Below, piece by piece: positions 19,776 through 29,688 of a stretch of 64,000 bases of DNA. A program made the translations under genes and the position numbers. Under the pieces are notes generated by a model, which had not been told where the DNA came from, searched no databases, and saw only the letters and a program-made list of their open reading frames with translations. The DNA is from Amphritea balenae (GTDB taxonomy: Bacteria > Pseudomonadota > Gammaproteobacteria > Pseudomonadales > Balneatricaceae): positions 62,001-126,000 of the forward strand of contig NZ_RQXV01000011.1 of NCBI RefSeq assembly GCF_003858655.1, given 5' to 3'. How positions within the stretch are numbered: position 1 is the first letter of the stretch; each line of letters begins with the position of its first letter.

Positions 19776-20468
19776 TTATGAACATCCCACAATGGGACCT
19801 ATATCCAGAAAGCTGGCAACATGCTCTGGCGATGTATCACTGACATTAGGTACTTCGCCTAAGAGAGGTGCAGACAACATACCCCTCAGGGTATCCAGGT
19901 TTTCCTGATAGCAGCTCATATCAGGATCAACTTTATTAGCCACCCAACCCGCCAGACGCAGACCATCCTTAACAATCGCTTCAACGGTTAACAGGGTATG
20001 GCTTATACAACCCAGTTTCATACCCACAACCAACACCACAGGCACTTTTAACTGCTTTGGCAGATCAGCCAGTGTCTGACGGCTATTCAACGGTACCCGC
20101 CAGCCACCAGCCCCTTCAATCACCATGAAATCTGCAGGTTGCATCATCACCCCTCGACACAACGCCGCCATACGATCAGCATCCAGTCGCCGCCCGGCCT
20201 GGACTGCCGCAATATGAGGGGCAATTGCAGGCTCAAGCGCAATAGGATTCACCTGCTCATAGGCCAGCTTGATTGACGCTGTCTGCTGCAACAAAAGTGC
20301 ATCTGAATTACGCAGCCCTTCATCAGTCTGTTCACATCCAGCCGCCACCGGCTTAACCGCAACAGTACGCAAACCTTTATCATTAGCGGCCTGCAACAGA
20401 CCCGCAGCGATCACTGTCTTACCCACATCGGTATCAGTGCCAGCAACAAAAATAGTATTCTTAGCCAT
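19776..20468 (-). CDS. bioD: Dethiobiotin synthetase
   Basis: A 230-residue P-loop enzyme forming dethiobiotin from DAPA, CO2 and ATP. The P-loop is GTDTDVGKT (10-18), followed by AVKPVAAGC and EGAGGWRVPL. It is last in bioBFHCD and overlaps bioC by 8 bp. Confidence 0.97.
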   Translation of the reverse strand: MAKNTIFVAGTDTDVGKTVIAAGLLQAANDKGLRTVAVKPVAAGCEQTDEGLRNSDALLLQQTASIKLAYEQVNPIALEPAIAPHIAAVQAGRRLDADRMAALCRGVMMQPADFMVIEGAGGWRVPLNSRQTLADLPKQLKVPVVLVVGMKLGCISHTLLTVEAIVKDGLRLAGWVANKVDPDMSCYQENLDTLRGMLSAPLLGEVPNVSDTSPEHVASFLDIGPIVGCS

Positions 20469-21273
20469 TGATCAGCTCTCCGTAAAAAACCTGGTATGTC
20501 GCAGGCAGCTTACCGTCACCACTTCGACGAAACTGCTCATAGGCCTGCTTAAACGCAACAATGCGGGCCTTACCCGTAAGCCCTTCCTGTCGACCTGCGC
20601 TTATATTATGTGCGCCTATCCCTTTAAGCTCTGTAGTCAGCTCACGCAACTCGCCATAAAGCAGCACGCGTTCTTGCTCTGCAATTGTCACCTGATCAAA
20701 ATACTGATCGGCAAAATCACTCAGCGTTCGATAGCTAACAAAGCGGTTTACGTGCTGATACTTATCCACCGTCGACCAGGCATCGCGCAATTCATGTAAC
20801 GTATGCGGGCCCAGAGTAGAGAAAAGAAACCGACCTCCCGGACGTAATACCCGCGATACCTCAGTAAACAGCGCCGGTAAATTTTCACACCACTGTATCG
20901 CCAGACTGGAAAAAATCAGATCAACAGAATTGTCAGCCAACGGTAACGCCTCAGCATCTCCGCACAACCAACTGCCTTGCTCAATATCCCGATGCGCTCT
21001 GGCATACTGCAACATACCGGGGGCCAGATCGATAGATATTAAGTGGTCAGGTTGCAGCTTACGCTGCAAGTGAGGGCCAAAAAAACCCGTACCACAGCCC
21101 AGATCAACCACCACAGCAGCGTCACTTTGAGGCAGTTTTTCTAACAGATCAAAACCCACCTGACGTTGCAGCTCAGCCACGGAATCATAACTCAACGCGG
21201 CTTTACTGAAAGACGCAGCAATATCCGCCTTATCAAACTGTGACGTATCTGATCCGGTACGCACAGCATTCAT
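20461..21273 (-). CDS. bioC: Malonyl-ACP O-methyltransferase
   Basis: A 270-residue SAM-dependent methyltransferase that methylates malonyl-ACP to start pimelate synthesis on the fatty-acid machinery. SAM motif I is VVDLGCGTGFFG (~57-68); DLIFSSLAIQWC and RPGGRFLFSTLGP are typical of BioC. It overlaps bioH upstream by 4 bp (ATGA) and bioD downstream by 8 bp, which indicates translational coupling. Confidence 0.96.
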   Translation of the reverse strand: MNAVRTGSDTSQFDKADIAASFSKAALSYDSVAELQRQVGFDLLEKLPQSDAAVVVDLGCGTGFFGPHLQRKLQPDHLISIDLAPGMLQYARAHRDIEQGSWLCGDAEALPLADNSVDLIFSSLAIQWCENLPALFTEVSRVLRPGGRFLFSTLGPHTLHELRDAWSTVDKYQHVNRFVSYRTLSDFADQYFDQVTIAEQERVLLYGELRELTTELKGIGAHNISAGRQEGLTGKARIVAFKQAYEQFRRSGDGKLPATYQVFYGELING

Positions 21274-22037
21274 AACCAGGACTCCAACAACGCTACCACT
21301 TTCTCAGGAGCCGACACTAACGGCACATGTGATTGTTCAGACAGCACCTCTACCTTCGCAGTAGGACAAAGCCCTACTAAACCCGAGGCTATTTCAGCGG
21401 GTGCCAGGCTATCAAGCTGACAAAGAATATGCAGCACCGGCAGCTTAATGCCTGAAAAAAGATATCGGTAATCATCACGCAGTAGGGCCAGTGAATGACT
21501 CAACCCTGTCTCCGATGGCTGCGATGTTTCAGCCAACAATAATTTCAGCTGCTTAAGATCAGATCTTGCAGACACACTCCCCTGCACCTGTAGCATATTA
21601 AAACGCTGCAGAGTCTTAACCGGGTTATCCTTCAGAGAAGCTTCAAACTCGGCAAATACTTGCGGTGCCATTCCGGCACTCCAGTCATCACGCTGTACAA
21701 AACAGGGACTGGTTGCCAGGGTAACCAGCTTACTCACTCGCTCAGGGTACTGCTCAGCAAATGCCATCGCGGCAATCCCGCCCAGCGACCAGCCTAGCCA
21801 TGCGGCTTTTTCAGGCGCCACATCTGCCAGCAGCTCAACAACAGCATCCAGAGAATAGGGATCCGGAATCAAATCAGCGCTACGCCCTAATCCAGGCAGA
21901 TCGATCAGAGTAACCGAGTAATGAGCCAATCGCTCAACAAGAGGGTGCCACACAGAACTGTGCATCCCCCAGCCATGAATAAACACCAAAGGCTTGCCGT
22001 CTGGATCACCATAATGAGCCACATATAACTGACTCAT
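21270..22037 (-). CDS. bioH: Pimeloyl-ACP methyl ester carboxylesterase
   Basis: A 255-residue alpha/beta hydrolase that removes the methyl group from pimeloyl-ACP methyl ester. The nucleophile is S84 in [18 protein letters not shown] is the oxyanion region and [12 protein letters not shown] carries the His. The start at 22037 overlaps the bioF stop as ATGA and has AGGA nine bases upstream; an ATG at 22046 is too close to it. In E. coli bioH is unlinked; here it sits between bioF and bioC, as in pseudomonads. Confidence 0.95.
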   Translation of the reverse strand: MSQLYVAHYGDPDGKPLVFIHGWGMHSSVWHPLVERLAHYSVTLIDLPGLGRSADLIPDPYSLDAVVELLADVAPEKAAWLGWSLGGIAAMAFAEQYPERVSKLVTLATSPCFVQRDDWSAGMAPQVFAEFEASLKDNPVKTLQRFNMLQVQGSVSARSDLKQLKLLLAETSQPSETGLSHSLALLRDDYRYLFSGIKLPVLHILCQLDSLAPAEIASGLVGLCPTAKVEVLSEQSHVPLVSAPEKVVALLESWL

Positions 22038-23203
22038 AGACCACATTCCTGCTGCGCTTTCTCAAGTGCATCAAGCAGACGATCCAGCTGTTCCTCGGTG
22101 TGACTCGCGCTCAGCGTCACCCGTAAACGCGCCTCCCCCTGAGGCACAGTGGGGGGACGGATAGCCCCGATAAATATACCCTGCTGTTCCAACGCTGCGC
22201 TCATCTGCATCGCCTTCTCAGACTCACCCACCATGATCGGCTGGATAGGTGTTGGAGAATCAATAAGAGTCAGACCCAACTGCTCACAACCCGCACGGAA
22301 ACGTTGAATAAGGTGATTCAGTTTTTCCCTGCGCCACTCTTCCTGCTGTAATAGCCTGAGACTGGCACGGGTCGCTTCAGCAACCGCTGGCGGCATACTG
22401 GTAGTGTAAATATAAGTACGGGCATGCTGTACCAGTGTTTCGATAAGCTCTTCAGAACCGGCCACAAAAGCACCGGATGTACCAAAGGCTTTACCCAGAG
22501 TACCCACTAAGACCTGCACCTGATCCGGTGTCATATCAAAATGGTCGACGACACCCCGCCCACCTTTTCCGATACAACCAAAACCGTGAGCATCATCAAT
22601 CATCACCCAGGCATTGTGTCGTTGGGCTGCATCACTGATAGCAGGCAGATCTACCAGATCACCATCCATGCTAAACACACCATCTGCAACAACCAGCTTA
22701 CGACGCGCTTCACTGCGCTGCAGTCGGGTTTCCAGATTCTTAGCATCATTGTGAAGGTAACGTTGAAAGCGTGCTCCGCTGAGTAATCCGGCATCCAGCA
22801 GTGAAGCATGATTTACCCGATCCTGAAATACCGCATCGCGCTTATCTATCAGCGCATTTACCGCACCAATATTTGCCATATAGCCCGTCGAGAACAGCAG
22901 CGCTTTAGGGCGCCCGGTGAACTCGGCCAGTTCTTCTTCCAGCGCATGATGCGCCTGACTATGGCCATTAACCAGGTGGGATGCTCCGCCGCCAACACCG
23001 TATTTTTCAGCACCTTTTTGCAGTGCTGAAATCACTTGCGGATGATTAGCCAGACCTAAGTAGTCATTAGAGCAAAAGGCCAGATAGTTTTTGCCATCGA
23101 CCTGAACCTCGGGTGCCTGCGGGCTTTGTAAAATACGACGTTGCCGGTAAAGAGATTGCTGTTTACGCGCTTCCAGCTCTTCGCCCAGCTGATCAAAAGA
23201 CAT
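22034..23203 (-). CDS. bioF: 8-amino-7-oxononanoate synthase
   Basis: A 389-residue PLP enzyme condensing pimeloyl-ACP with alanine. The PLP Lys is K238 in GTLGKAFG. Also typical are [22 protein letters not shown] and [12 protein letters not shown]. It is second in the operon, 52 bp after bioB, with a 4-bp overlap into bioH. Confidence 0.97.
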   Translation of the reverse strand: MSFDQLGEELEARKQQSLYRQRRILQSPQAPEVQVDGKNYLAFCSNDYLGLANHPQVISALQKGAEKYGVGGGASHLVNGHSQAHHALEEELAEFTGRPKALLFSTGYMANIGAVNALIDKRDAVFQDRVNHASLLDAGLLSGARFQRYLHNDAKNLETRLQRSEARRKLVVADGVFSMDGDLVDLPAISDAAQRHNAWVMIDDAHGFGCIGKGGRGVVDHFDMTPDQVQVLVGTLGKAFGTSGAFVAGSEELIETLVQHARTYIYTTSMPPAVAEATRASLRLLQQEEWRREKLNHLIQRFRAGCEQLGLTLIDSPTPIQPIMVGESEKAMQMSAALEQQGIFIGAIRPPTVPQGEARLRVTLSASHTEEQLDRLLDALEKAQQECGL

Positions 23204-23255
23204 CGGATAAGATCCCTGTAATGCAGACCGGCCTCAGCCAGTCTGCAGGTGATGA

Positions 23256-24314
23256 TTAAGCTTCGTAGAAATGCCCGGCATCCTGCTGCTTTTGCAGGTC
23301 TTTGATGATAGCTTGCTCCTGCGTATCATCGGTTTCAGAGATGCGCTGCTCAGGATTAATTCCCAAACGCTTAAACAGTAACAGGTCCCGATGAGTTCCC
23401 GGATTAGGTGTGGTCAGCAGACACTCTCCATAGAAGATTGAGTTGGCGCCCGCCATAAAGGTCATCGCCTGCATCTCATCACTCATGCTCTCACGACCCG
23501 CTGACAATCGAACATGGGACGCCGGCATCATGATACGTGCCACGGCGATATTTCGAACGAAGTCCAGATGATCCAGATCTTCAACATTTTCCATTGGCGT
23601 GCCAGCGACTTTAACCAACATATTGATAGGCACACTTTCAGGATGCTTAGGCATATTCGCCAGCTGACGCAGCAGACCGATACGATCCGTTGCCGTTTCA
23701 CCCATCCCCAGAATACCGCCACTGCAAATCTTCATACCAGATTCACGCACGTGATGAAGCGTATCTAAACGATCCTGATAGGTACGGGTAGTAATAATTT
23801 TGTCGTAGAACTCTGGTGAGGTGTCCAGATTATGGTTGTAATAATCCAAGCCCGCATCCGCTAATTGGCCAGCCTTACCTTCATCCAGCATCCCCAGTGT
23901 CATACAGGTTTCCAGGCCTAACTCTTTCACCCCTTTGACCATCTCAACCACATAAGGCATATCTTTATCTGCCGGATGCTTCCAGGCAGCCCCCATACAG
24001 AAACGGGTAGAACCGGTCTCTTTCGCCTTGCGGGCTTTTTCCAATACCGCTTCAACCTGCATCAGGCGCTCTTTTTCCAGACCGGTATTGTAATGACCGC
24101 TCTGTGGACAATATTTACAGTCTTCAGGACAAGCGCCGGTTTTAATAGAGAGTAGAGTACTTACCTGAACCTCATTTGGATTGAAGTTCTGACGATGAAC
24201 AACCTGCGCCTGGAACAGCAGATCATTAAATGGCAGATCGAACAGCGCCTTTACTTCCTGCTCAGTCCAGTCATGTCGGGGCTCTTGTCGAAGATCTGTC
24301 TGGTGTTGTTGCAT
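23256..24314 (-). CDS. bioB: Biotin synthase
   Basis: A 352-residue radical-SAM enzyme that inserts sulfur into dethiobiotin. The 4Fe-4S cysteines are C62, C66 and C69 in [24 protein letters not shown] and [23 protein letters not shown] are diagnostic. It heads bioBFHCD; bioA lies about 9 kb away at 33155. A sigma-70-like promoter lies upstream. Confidence 0.98.
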   Translation of the reverse strand: MQQHQTDLRQEPRHDWTEQEVKALFDLPFNDLLFQAQVVHRQNFNPNEVQVSTLLSIKTGACPEDCKYCPQSGHYNTGLEKERLMQVEAVLEKARKAKETGSTRFCMGAAWKHPADKDMPYVVEMVKGVKELGLETCMTLGMLDEGKAGQLADAGLDYYNHNLDTSPEFYDKIITTRTYQDRLDTLHHVRESGMKICSGGILGMGETATDRIGLLRQLANMPKHPESVPINMLVKVAGTPMENVEDLDHLDFVRNIAVARIMMPASHVRLSAGRESMSDEMQAMTFMAGANSIFYGECLLTTPNPGTHRDLLLFKRLGINPEQRISETDDTQEQAIIKDLQKQQDAGHFYEA

Positions 24315-24369
24315 CGCGGTGACTATCCTGTGTTATGCCTGATTTCAGGTATTTTTTTCAGAAGGACTA

Positions 24370-24397
24370 ATTTTAATCCGACAGAAGGATCTGTCAA
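24370..24397 (-). promoter_or_regulatory. Likely bioB promoter
   Basis: On the minus strand, TTGACA (24392-24397) is separated by 16 bp from TAAAAT (24370-24375), about 55 bp ahead of the bioB start. A BirA operator would be expected here, but I cannot assign one with confidence. The -35 box nearly touches the comF start codon, so expression of the two genes may interfere. Confidence 0.6.
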
Positions 24398-24399
24398 CT

Positions 24400-25128
24400 A
24401 TGTTTTTAAAATACAAAAACAACTGGTTATTATTTAACCAGAAGAAACCCTGCGTTTTATGCCGCCAAACAACTGAAAATCCCGACGCTATCTGTAGCGG
24501 ATGCGCAGCGGACCTACCCTGGCTAACATTGTGCTGTAACCGTTGCGCCCTTCCACTTAACAGCACACCTGAACACCCAACCCTCTGCCCGGACTGCCTG
24601 AAAAAGCCACCGCCCTTTACGCAAATCATTGCGCCATTTGAATACCGTTTCCCGATTGACCAGATGATTTTGCAAGCCAAATTCAACAACAGAAGCTACC
24701 TGCTACCACCCCTGGCATACCTGTTGGCAGATAAACTAAAACAGTCAATGACAGAACATTCCCGGATACCAGACCTGATTGTTGCCGTCCCCTTACACCC
24801 CAGCCGCCTACTCGAACGCCAGTATAATCAATCAGCGATACTGGCTAAGATAGTCGCCCAACAACTGAATATTCCTTTATCAAATAACTTACTGATCAAG
24901 CAGAACAAAACACCTCACCAGGCCAGTCTCGATCACAAAACCAGGCAAAAGAATCTGAAAGACAGTTTCCGCTGCCTGTCGACACCTCCGACATCGGTAG
25001 CCATTATCGACGATGTAGTGACTACCGCAGCAACAGCCACTGAAATATCAAGACTACTACTCCGAAAAGGGTGTCAAAATGTTGATGTATGGGCTATCGC
25101 CCGCACCGGAAAAGAGTTATTTTTTTAG
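24400..25128 (+). CDS. comF: ComF-family phosphoribosyltransferase-like protein
   Basis: A 242-residue protein. The N-terminal zinc-finger-like part has several CxxC pairs (CVLC, CSGC, CNRC, CPDC, ~18-67). The PRTase-type domain has the PRPP-binding loop VAIIDDVVTTAATATE (~212-227), preceded by VPLHPSRLLERQYNQS. ComF proteins take part in uptake of transformed DNA in naturally competent bacteria. No strong ribosome-binding site precedes ATG 24400, but no better in-frame start exists. Divergent from bioB, the usual neighbourhood. Confidence 0.92.
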   Translation: MFLKYKNNWLLFNQKKPCVLCRQTTENPDAICSGCAADLPWLTLCCNRCALPLNSTPEHPTLCPDCLKKPPPFTQIIAPFEYRFPIDQMILQAKFNNRSYLLPPLAYLLADKLKQSMTEHSRIPDLIVAVPLHPSRLLERQYNQSAILAKIVAQQLNIPLSNNLLIKQNKTPHQASLDHKTRQKNLKDSFRCLSTPPTSVAIIDDVVTTAATATEISRLLLRKGCQNVDVWAIARTGKELFF

Positions 25129-25241
25129 TAAGTCGGTATTTTACATTGAATTATCAATAACACCTGAAGATGTAATAAGTCGTCAGCTGCCAACATTCAG
25201 ACACTTATTACCTGCCTGTTATTTTCTACAAGGAGCCCGCA

Positions 25242-26993
25242 ATGGATCTGAGTAACATTGGCGACCTGTTCGGCGGCCTGGGCCTGTTTTTGCTCGGCAT
25301 GCAACTAATGACCAGCGGCCTTAAACGCGCAGCGGGTAACACTCTTCGCAAAGCTTTGGAGGCTGCAACAAAATCCCGTTTAAGAGGACTTATCTCTGGC
25401 ACCGCCATTACCGCACTGGTCCAGTCATCCACCGCAGTAACCGTTGCCACTATCGGTTTTGTTAACACAGGTCTGTTAAATCTTGGCCAGTCCGTCGCGG
25501 TTATTTACGGCTGTAATATAGGCACTACTATGACTGGTTGGCTGGTAGCCACCATCGGCTTTAAATTAAAAATCAGCGCGTTTGCCCTGCCAATGATCGG
25601 CGCCGGCATGGCCATGCGGCTTATCGGTGGTGAAAAAAGTTATGCCCATATGGGCACCGCCCTAACCGGTTTCGGACTATTCTTTATCGGCTTATCCTTT
25701 CTGAAGGGTACTTTCACCGGCCTCGAAAACAGCATACCTTTCGAAGCGATCGGCCAGACCGGATGGGGGCTGGCCCTGTTCGTCTTTGTCGGCTTTATGC
25801 TAACCGTGTTGATTCAGTCTTCCAGTGCAGCCATGGCTATAACACTATCGATGGCCGCCACCGGGGCCATCCCTCTGGCGGCAGCCGGCGCCCTAGTCAT
25901 CGGTGCTAACATGGGCACTACATCTACCGCCGCTTTATCCGTCATAGGCGCGACATCTAATGCCAAACGAATCGCCTGCGCCCACGTATTCTTTAATTTG
26001 ATAACCGGATTTGTCGGGCTATTATTACTAATTACCCTGGCCGGCACCATTAACAATTCAGGCTGGGCCCAGAGCTTTGATCTGGTGATTTTACTCGCTC
26101 TGTTCCACACTATATTCAACACCGCTGGCGTATTGATCATGTGGCCGATCACCACCCCCATGGTAAAATTTCTTAAGACCCTGTTTCGCAAGGCTGAGGA
26201 AGATCAGGCAAAAGCCCGCTATCTGGACAAAAACATCCTGGAAACCCCTCCACTAGCAATTGATGCTATGACCCGCGAATTAAGCCGGGTTAGTCGAATG
26301 ACCGCCTCTTTAGCCAAAGCATCCCTGAGCGCAGAAGTAGGCGAGCGCAAGCAGATTCGCGATCAGATGAATATCATTAATAAGATCATCGTTCAGATAG
26401 GTAGTTTCAACCAGAAACTTGCACAACAAAACCTGAGTGAAGAGTCCTCTCAGATTCTGCCGAGCGCAATGCGGGTCGCCCGCTACTTTAACGAGATGTC
26501 CCGGCTATCCTGCCTGATCGTTGATTACAGCACCCGCTTCGATAAAGTAAATGACAGCAGTACCCAGAAAGATATTTATGAACTCAAGAAAATCACTAAC
26601 AAGATCATTGATGCTGCAACTATTGATGACGAGATTTCTGTTTCATCTTCCGATAGTCGGGCTGTACTGAAAAAACTGGAAAAGAAATATCAAAAAATAA
26701 AACAACATACACTGGATGCCATGATCGAGGGCAGGCTTAGCCCGGATGAGGGTACTGACCTGCTTGATTCTCTGAGTCATATTCATCGCCTGGGCCAGCA
26801 GGCCGAGAAAAGCTCCCGCTATTGGAGCAGCCTGAGCCCGATAGAGCACCGATCTCCAGTATCAGGCACAGAGGAAAGCAGCGGGGACTCAGATTCACAT
26901 CAAAAGCACAAAAGTTCTAAAAGAGAGAATTCTAAAAAAGAAGACTCTAAAAGAGATGATCCAGATACAAAAGAATCGCTGGCCATCGACTAA
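25242..26993 (+). CDS. Na+/phosphate cotransporter family protein
   Basis: A 583-residue membrane carrier of the NptA/YjbB type. Two inverted repeats carry the QSSTA (~66) and QSSSA (~192) motifs that form the substrate site. NIGTT and NMGTT sit in the paired hairpins, with eight or more hydrophobic segments up to ~310. Residues ~330-545 form a PhoU-like helical domain. The last ~40 residues are a highly charged Lys/Asp/Glu/Ser tail unlike family members I know. An AAGGAGC ribosome-binding site precedes the ATG. Confidence 0.92.
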   Translation: MDLSNIGDLFGGLGLFLLGMQLMTSGLKRAAGNTLRKALEAATKSRLRGLISGTAITALVQSSTAVTVATIGFVNTGLLNLGQSVAVIYGCNIGTTMTGWLVATIGFKLKISAFALPMIGAGMAMRLIGGEKSYAHMGTALTGFGLFFIGLSFLKGTFTGLENSIPFEAIGQTGWGLALFVFVGFMLTVLIQSSSAAMAITLSMAATGAIPLAAAGALVIGANMGTTSTAALSVIGATSNAKRIACAHVFFNLITGFVGLLLLITLAGTINNSGWAQSFDLVILLALFHTIFNTAGVLIMWPITTPMVKFLKTLFRKAEEDQAKARYLDKNILETPPLAIDAMTRELSRVSRMTASLAKASLSAEVGERKQIRDQMNIINKIIVQIGSFNQKLAQQNLSEESSQILPSAMRVARYFNEMSRLSCLIVDYSTRFDKVNDSSTQKDIYELKKITNKIIDAATIDDEISVSSSDSRAVLKKLEKKYQKIKQHTLDAMIEGRLSPDEGTDLLDSLSHIHRLGQQAEKSSRYWSSLSPIEHRSPVSGTEESSGDSDSHQKHKSSKRENSKKEDSKRDDPDTKESLAID

Positions 26994-27048
26994 TCTGAAT
27001 TGCAAAATAGGCGGTCAAACCTGCTTGCTAACAAACTGGAGAGGCATT

Positions 27049-27330
27049 ATGGATAATCTTGAAAGCAGAGCCTGCCAACTGGCCCGGGAATTTTTAGGCC
27101 ACGCAATAAAAGTCCGTGCCGAGAACCCGGAATACGCCCAATCGCCAGAACAGAGCTGCTTTATTGTCGGCATGGAATTGGGAAGACTGGCTCAGAACGC
27201 AGACCAACAAGGTAAGCAGGATATCCTTAACGGGCTAACCAAAGCCCTTCAACAACTCAAACTCAGTGAGCAGGAAAGCCAGACGATCTACAACACACTG
27301 GCCCCACAGATAATGCCCGCCGATAAATAA
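27049..27330 (+). CDS. Conserved hypothetical protein, 93 aa
   Basis: ATG 27049 follows GGAGAGG at good spacing. The product is a small soluble helical protein (MDNLESRACQLAREFLG start, a Gln-rich middle, IYNTLAPQIMPADK end) without a recognisable domain. It lies 55 bp after the Na/Pi carrier gene and 8 bp before trmO, so it is probably co-transcribed with one or both. Function unknown. Confidence 0.75.
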   Translation: MDNLESRACQLAREFLGHAIKVRAENPEYAQSPEQSCFIVGMELGRLAQNADQQGKQDILNGLTKALQQLKLSEQESQTIYNTLAPQIMPADK

Positions 27331-27338
27331 AAGTTCCT

Positions 27339-28058
27339 ATGACTCATTCAAGCCTCAGCATCAATCCTATCGCCTTGATTCACAGCGGTTATAAAGAAAA
27401 ATTTGGTATCCCTCGTCAACCCGGATTAGCCGCTTCGATGACGGCAACTATAGAGTTACTCCCCCCCTTCGATAGCCCAGACACCGTCAGAGGATTAGAA
27501 CACTGCAGTCATATCTGGCTGCTATTTGTCTTTAGCGCCTGCGTAGATAAAGGCTGGTCGCCTCTGGTTCGCCCACCCCGACTAGGCGGAAATGAAAAGC
27601 TCGGCGTTTTCGCAACCCGCTCTCCCTTTCGGCCCAATCCTGTTGGCCTGTCGCCAGTAAAGCTCGATCAGATCAGAAAAGATAATGGCAAAGTATTTCT
27701 TGATGTCAGTGGAGCCGATCTGCTGGATCAGACACCGATTATCGATATCAAACCCTATCTGCCTTACGCTGATATTATTCCTGAAGCGGAATTTGAACTG
27801 GCGTCTTCAATCGAGATGCTCGACCTGCCCGTACACTTTAATTCTGCGGCGACTGCCGCTCTGCTGACACATAGCAACCGCCTTCAACAACCATTACAGC
27901 AGCAGATAGAAGAAGTACTACAGTGTGATCCCAGGCCGGCGTACCATAAGGGAAAGGACAACAATCGGGACTATGGCATTAAGCTACACGACCTGAACAT
28001 TCGCTGGCAGATTTCTGATAGCAGAATCGATGTAACCATCATCGAAAAGGTCAATTGA
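27339..28058 (+). CDS. trmO: tRNA (N6-threonylcarbamoyladenosine37-N6)-methyltransferase TrmO
   Basis: A 239-residue protein of the TsaA/TrmO family, which methylates t6A37 of tRNA-Thr using SAM. The all-beta catalytic domain is visible as HSGYKEKFGIPRQPGL, the signature ATRSPFRPNPVGLSPV (~88-103), and DQTPIIDIKPYLPYAD. The C-terminal domain includes YHKGKDNNRDYGIKLHDLNIRW. Length agrees with E. coli TrmO (235 aa). Confidence 0.95.
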   Translation: MTHSSLSINPIALIHSGYKEKFGIPRQPGLAASMTATIELLPPFDSPDTVRGLEHCSHIWLLFVFSACVDKGWSPLVRPPRLGGNEKLGVFATRSPFRPNPVGLSPVKLDQIRKDNGKVFLDVSGADLLDQTPIIDIKPYLPYADIIPEAEFELASSIEMLDLPVHFNSAATAALLTHSNRLQQPLQQQIEEVLQCDPRPAYHKGKDNNRDYGIKLHDLNIRWQISDSRIDVTIIEKVN

Positions 28059-28134
28059 ACCGACCACCTTTCTTCACCCCACCCTCACAAGTCAATAGGC
28101 AAACAAAAAAACATACCCAAAGTGCGCAGTTTGC

Positions 28135-28163
28135 TTGACAGTATATGCATAACTCCTTATGTT
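28135..28163 (+). promoter_or_regulatory. Sigma-70 promoter of the downstream unknown gene
   Basis: TTGACA (28135-28140), a 17-bp spacer and TATGTT (28158-28163) lie about 100 bp before the start at 28261. Confidence 0.7.
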
Positions 28164-28260
28164 ATTGGCCGTAGGCAGGGAAAGCCTGAAATAACAAATG
28201 GATAACATCCATCCCAGTCTATGCCCCGACTAACAACAAAAGAAATAAGGGCCCATTACG

Positions 28261-28833
28261 ATGGAAAACTATAAGTTTCAGTTGTCTTTTAGTTTACCCG
28301 GATATCTTAACGATATTTCCCACCGATTTGATTTCGATACACTGAGCACTCAGGGTTTTGATATCAACCTGAATCAGCATCAGGTTATCTGCCAATGTAA
28401 GCGCCCAGGCAATTCAGCCCTGCGCACGATCAAAGACTCGATCACTCATATTCAGGATATTTTACCTGAAGCATCACTTCAGGCTGTATCCCCGGATCTG
28501 GTGCCTTATGATGCCGTGGCCAAAGTCCTTAAATTAAGTAACGTTAAGTTTAAGGCTCTCATTGCCAGTGAATCCAACGCATTCCCCAAGCCTTCACCAA
28601 GATCTGAAAAGCCAGCCTGGCACTTGAAAGAAGTACTGGAGTGGAATCGGGATCATCGACTACAAGAGATCAACAGCACCATATTTGAAACCTCTTTGGC
28701 AGCACATAAACTTAATTCCCTGCAGCACAGAACCCCGACCAGAACACAAAGCCAGGGCTATGAGCTACCCGACAAGTATGCCGCCAGAAGCTTTGCAGCC
28801 AAGCCTGTCGCCGAACCTAAGCTATACAGATAA
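28261..28833 (+). CDS. Conserved hypothetical protein with a possible DNA-binding segment
   Basis: A 190-residue soluble protein that I do not recognise. Residues ~80-135 (YDAVAKVLKLSNVKFKALI, then FPKP, WHLKEVLEWNRDH) have the layout of an AlpA/excisionase-like winged helix-turn-helix: a helix pair, an 'FP-P' wing and a C-terminal helix. The N-terminal 75 residues are beta-rich; the last 50 are basic and probably disordered. It has its own sigma-70 promoter. A role in DNA binding is inferred only from this pattern. Confidence 0.65.
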   Translation: MENYKFQLSFSLPGYLNDISHRFDFDTLSTQGFDINLNQHQVICQCKRPGNSALRTIKDSITHIQDILPEASLQAVSPDLVPYDAVAKVLKLSNVKFKALIASESNAFPKPSPRSEKPAWHLKEVLEWNRDHRLQEINSTIFETSLAAHKLNSLQHRTPTRTQSQGYELPDKYAARSFAAKPVAEPKLYR

Positions 28834-28902
28834 TGTGCGATGAAACTATATCAGTAGTGAGATTAAACTCATAAGTCAGGCCCGAAACACAGAACAGCCA
28901 GA

Positions 28903-28929
28903 CAAAAAAAGGCAGCGCATAGCGCTGCC
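28903..28929 (-). terminator. Terminator of the hvf operon
   Basis: The 8-bp stem GGCAGCGC/GCGCTGCC with an ATA loop is followed on the minus strand by seven T residues, ~80 bp beyond the DoxX stop. Confidence 0.88.
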
Positions 28930-29006
28930 AAAGACTTGTTGCTGGAGAACAACTTCTAAACCTTTACTTACATCCTTTACTCAATCCAACCTGAGCCTTA
29001 ACACCT

Positions 29007-29624
29007 TTAAACCTGAGCCGGTGTTCGCAATCCACGCGCCACCCAATAGTCAACACTAAAATAACGTCCCGCCCCAGTGAAGAACAAACTCAGTAGCATA
29101 ATGAAATAGGTCGCGGCAAATTCAATACCATTATTCAGAACAACCACTGATCCCCGCCCCGTTATCCAATCATAGTTACTGTTATCCTGAAGAATAGACT
29201 TAGCTCGCGCTAATCGCTCACCGGCTTCCATTACCCGTTCATTTGCCAACCAGCTTGAGCTGTCAGCAATCGCAAGCCAGCCGTTTTCCAGATGCACTGT
29301 CACCGCAGCAACAATCATTGTGATCATCAGTGGTATAGAGATCCAGCGAACAGCAAAGCCAATAATAAGCAGAATTCCGCCAAAAAACTCGGTACCCGCC
29401 GCCATCGCAGCCATCACCTCAGGCATTGGCAACCCTAACCCCCAGTCAGGATTACCAAACCATGCTGCGGTATCTTCAAAATGCGAAAGCTTGTTATAAC
29501 CCGCCTGTATCATTATCGGAGCCAGATAGAGACGTAATAACAGCGGTGCAACGCCCTCCATCATCCGGGTTTTATCCAATAAATCATGTAATGAATTTGT
29601 GTGTTTTATCAATGCATTAGCCAT
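29007..29624 (-). CDS. hvfD: DoxX-family membrane protein (HvfD-like)
   Basis: A 205-residue DoxX protein with four hydrophobic segments (LLLRLYLAPIMIQAGYNKL, FFGGILLIIGFAVRW, LMITMIVAAVTVHL, YFIMLLSLFFTGAGRYFSVDYW). It closes the hvfABCD order found in Haemophilus and many other proteobacteria: precursor, DUF692 enzyme, DUF2063 partner, DoxX. Its role with the modified peptide is not established; redox coupling or export at the inner membrane has been suggested by context. Confidence 0.85.
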   Translation of the reverse strand: MANALIKHTNSLHDLLDKTRMMEGVAPLLLRLYLAPIMIQAGYNKLSHFEDTAAWFGNPDWGLGLPMPEVMAAMAAGTEFFGGILLIIGFAVRWISIPLMITMIVAAVTVHLENGWLAIADSSSWLANERVMEAGERLARAKSILQDNSNYDWITGRGSVVVLNNGIEFAATYFIMLLSLFFTGAGRYFSVDYWVARGLRTPAQV

Positions 29625-29688
29625 AACAGTTTCCCCAATGCTTATAATTTAATCTGTAAATCCAGCTCATCATCTCAGGCCAGAGGCC

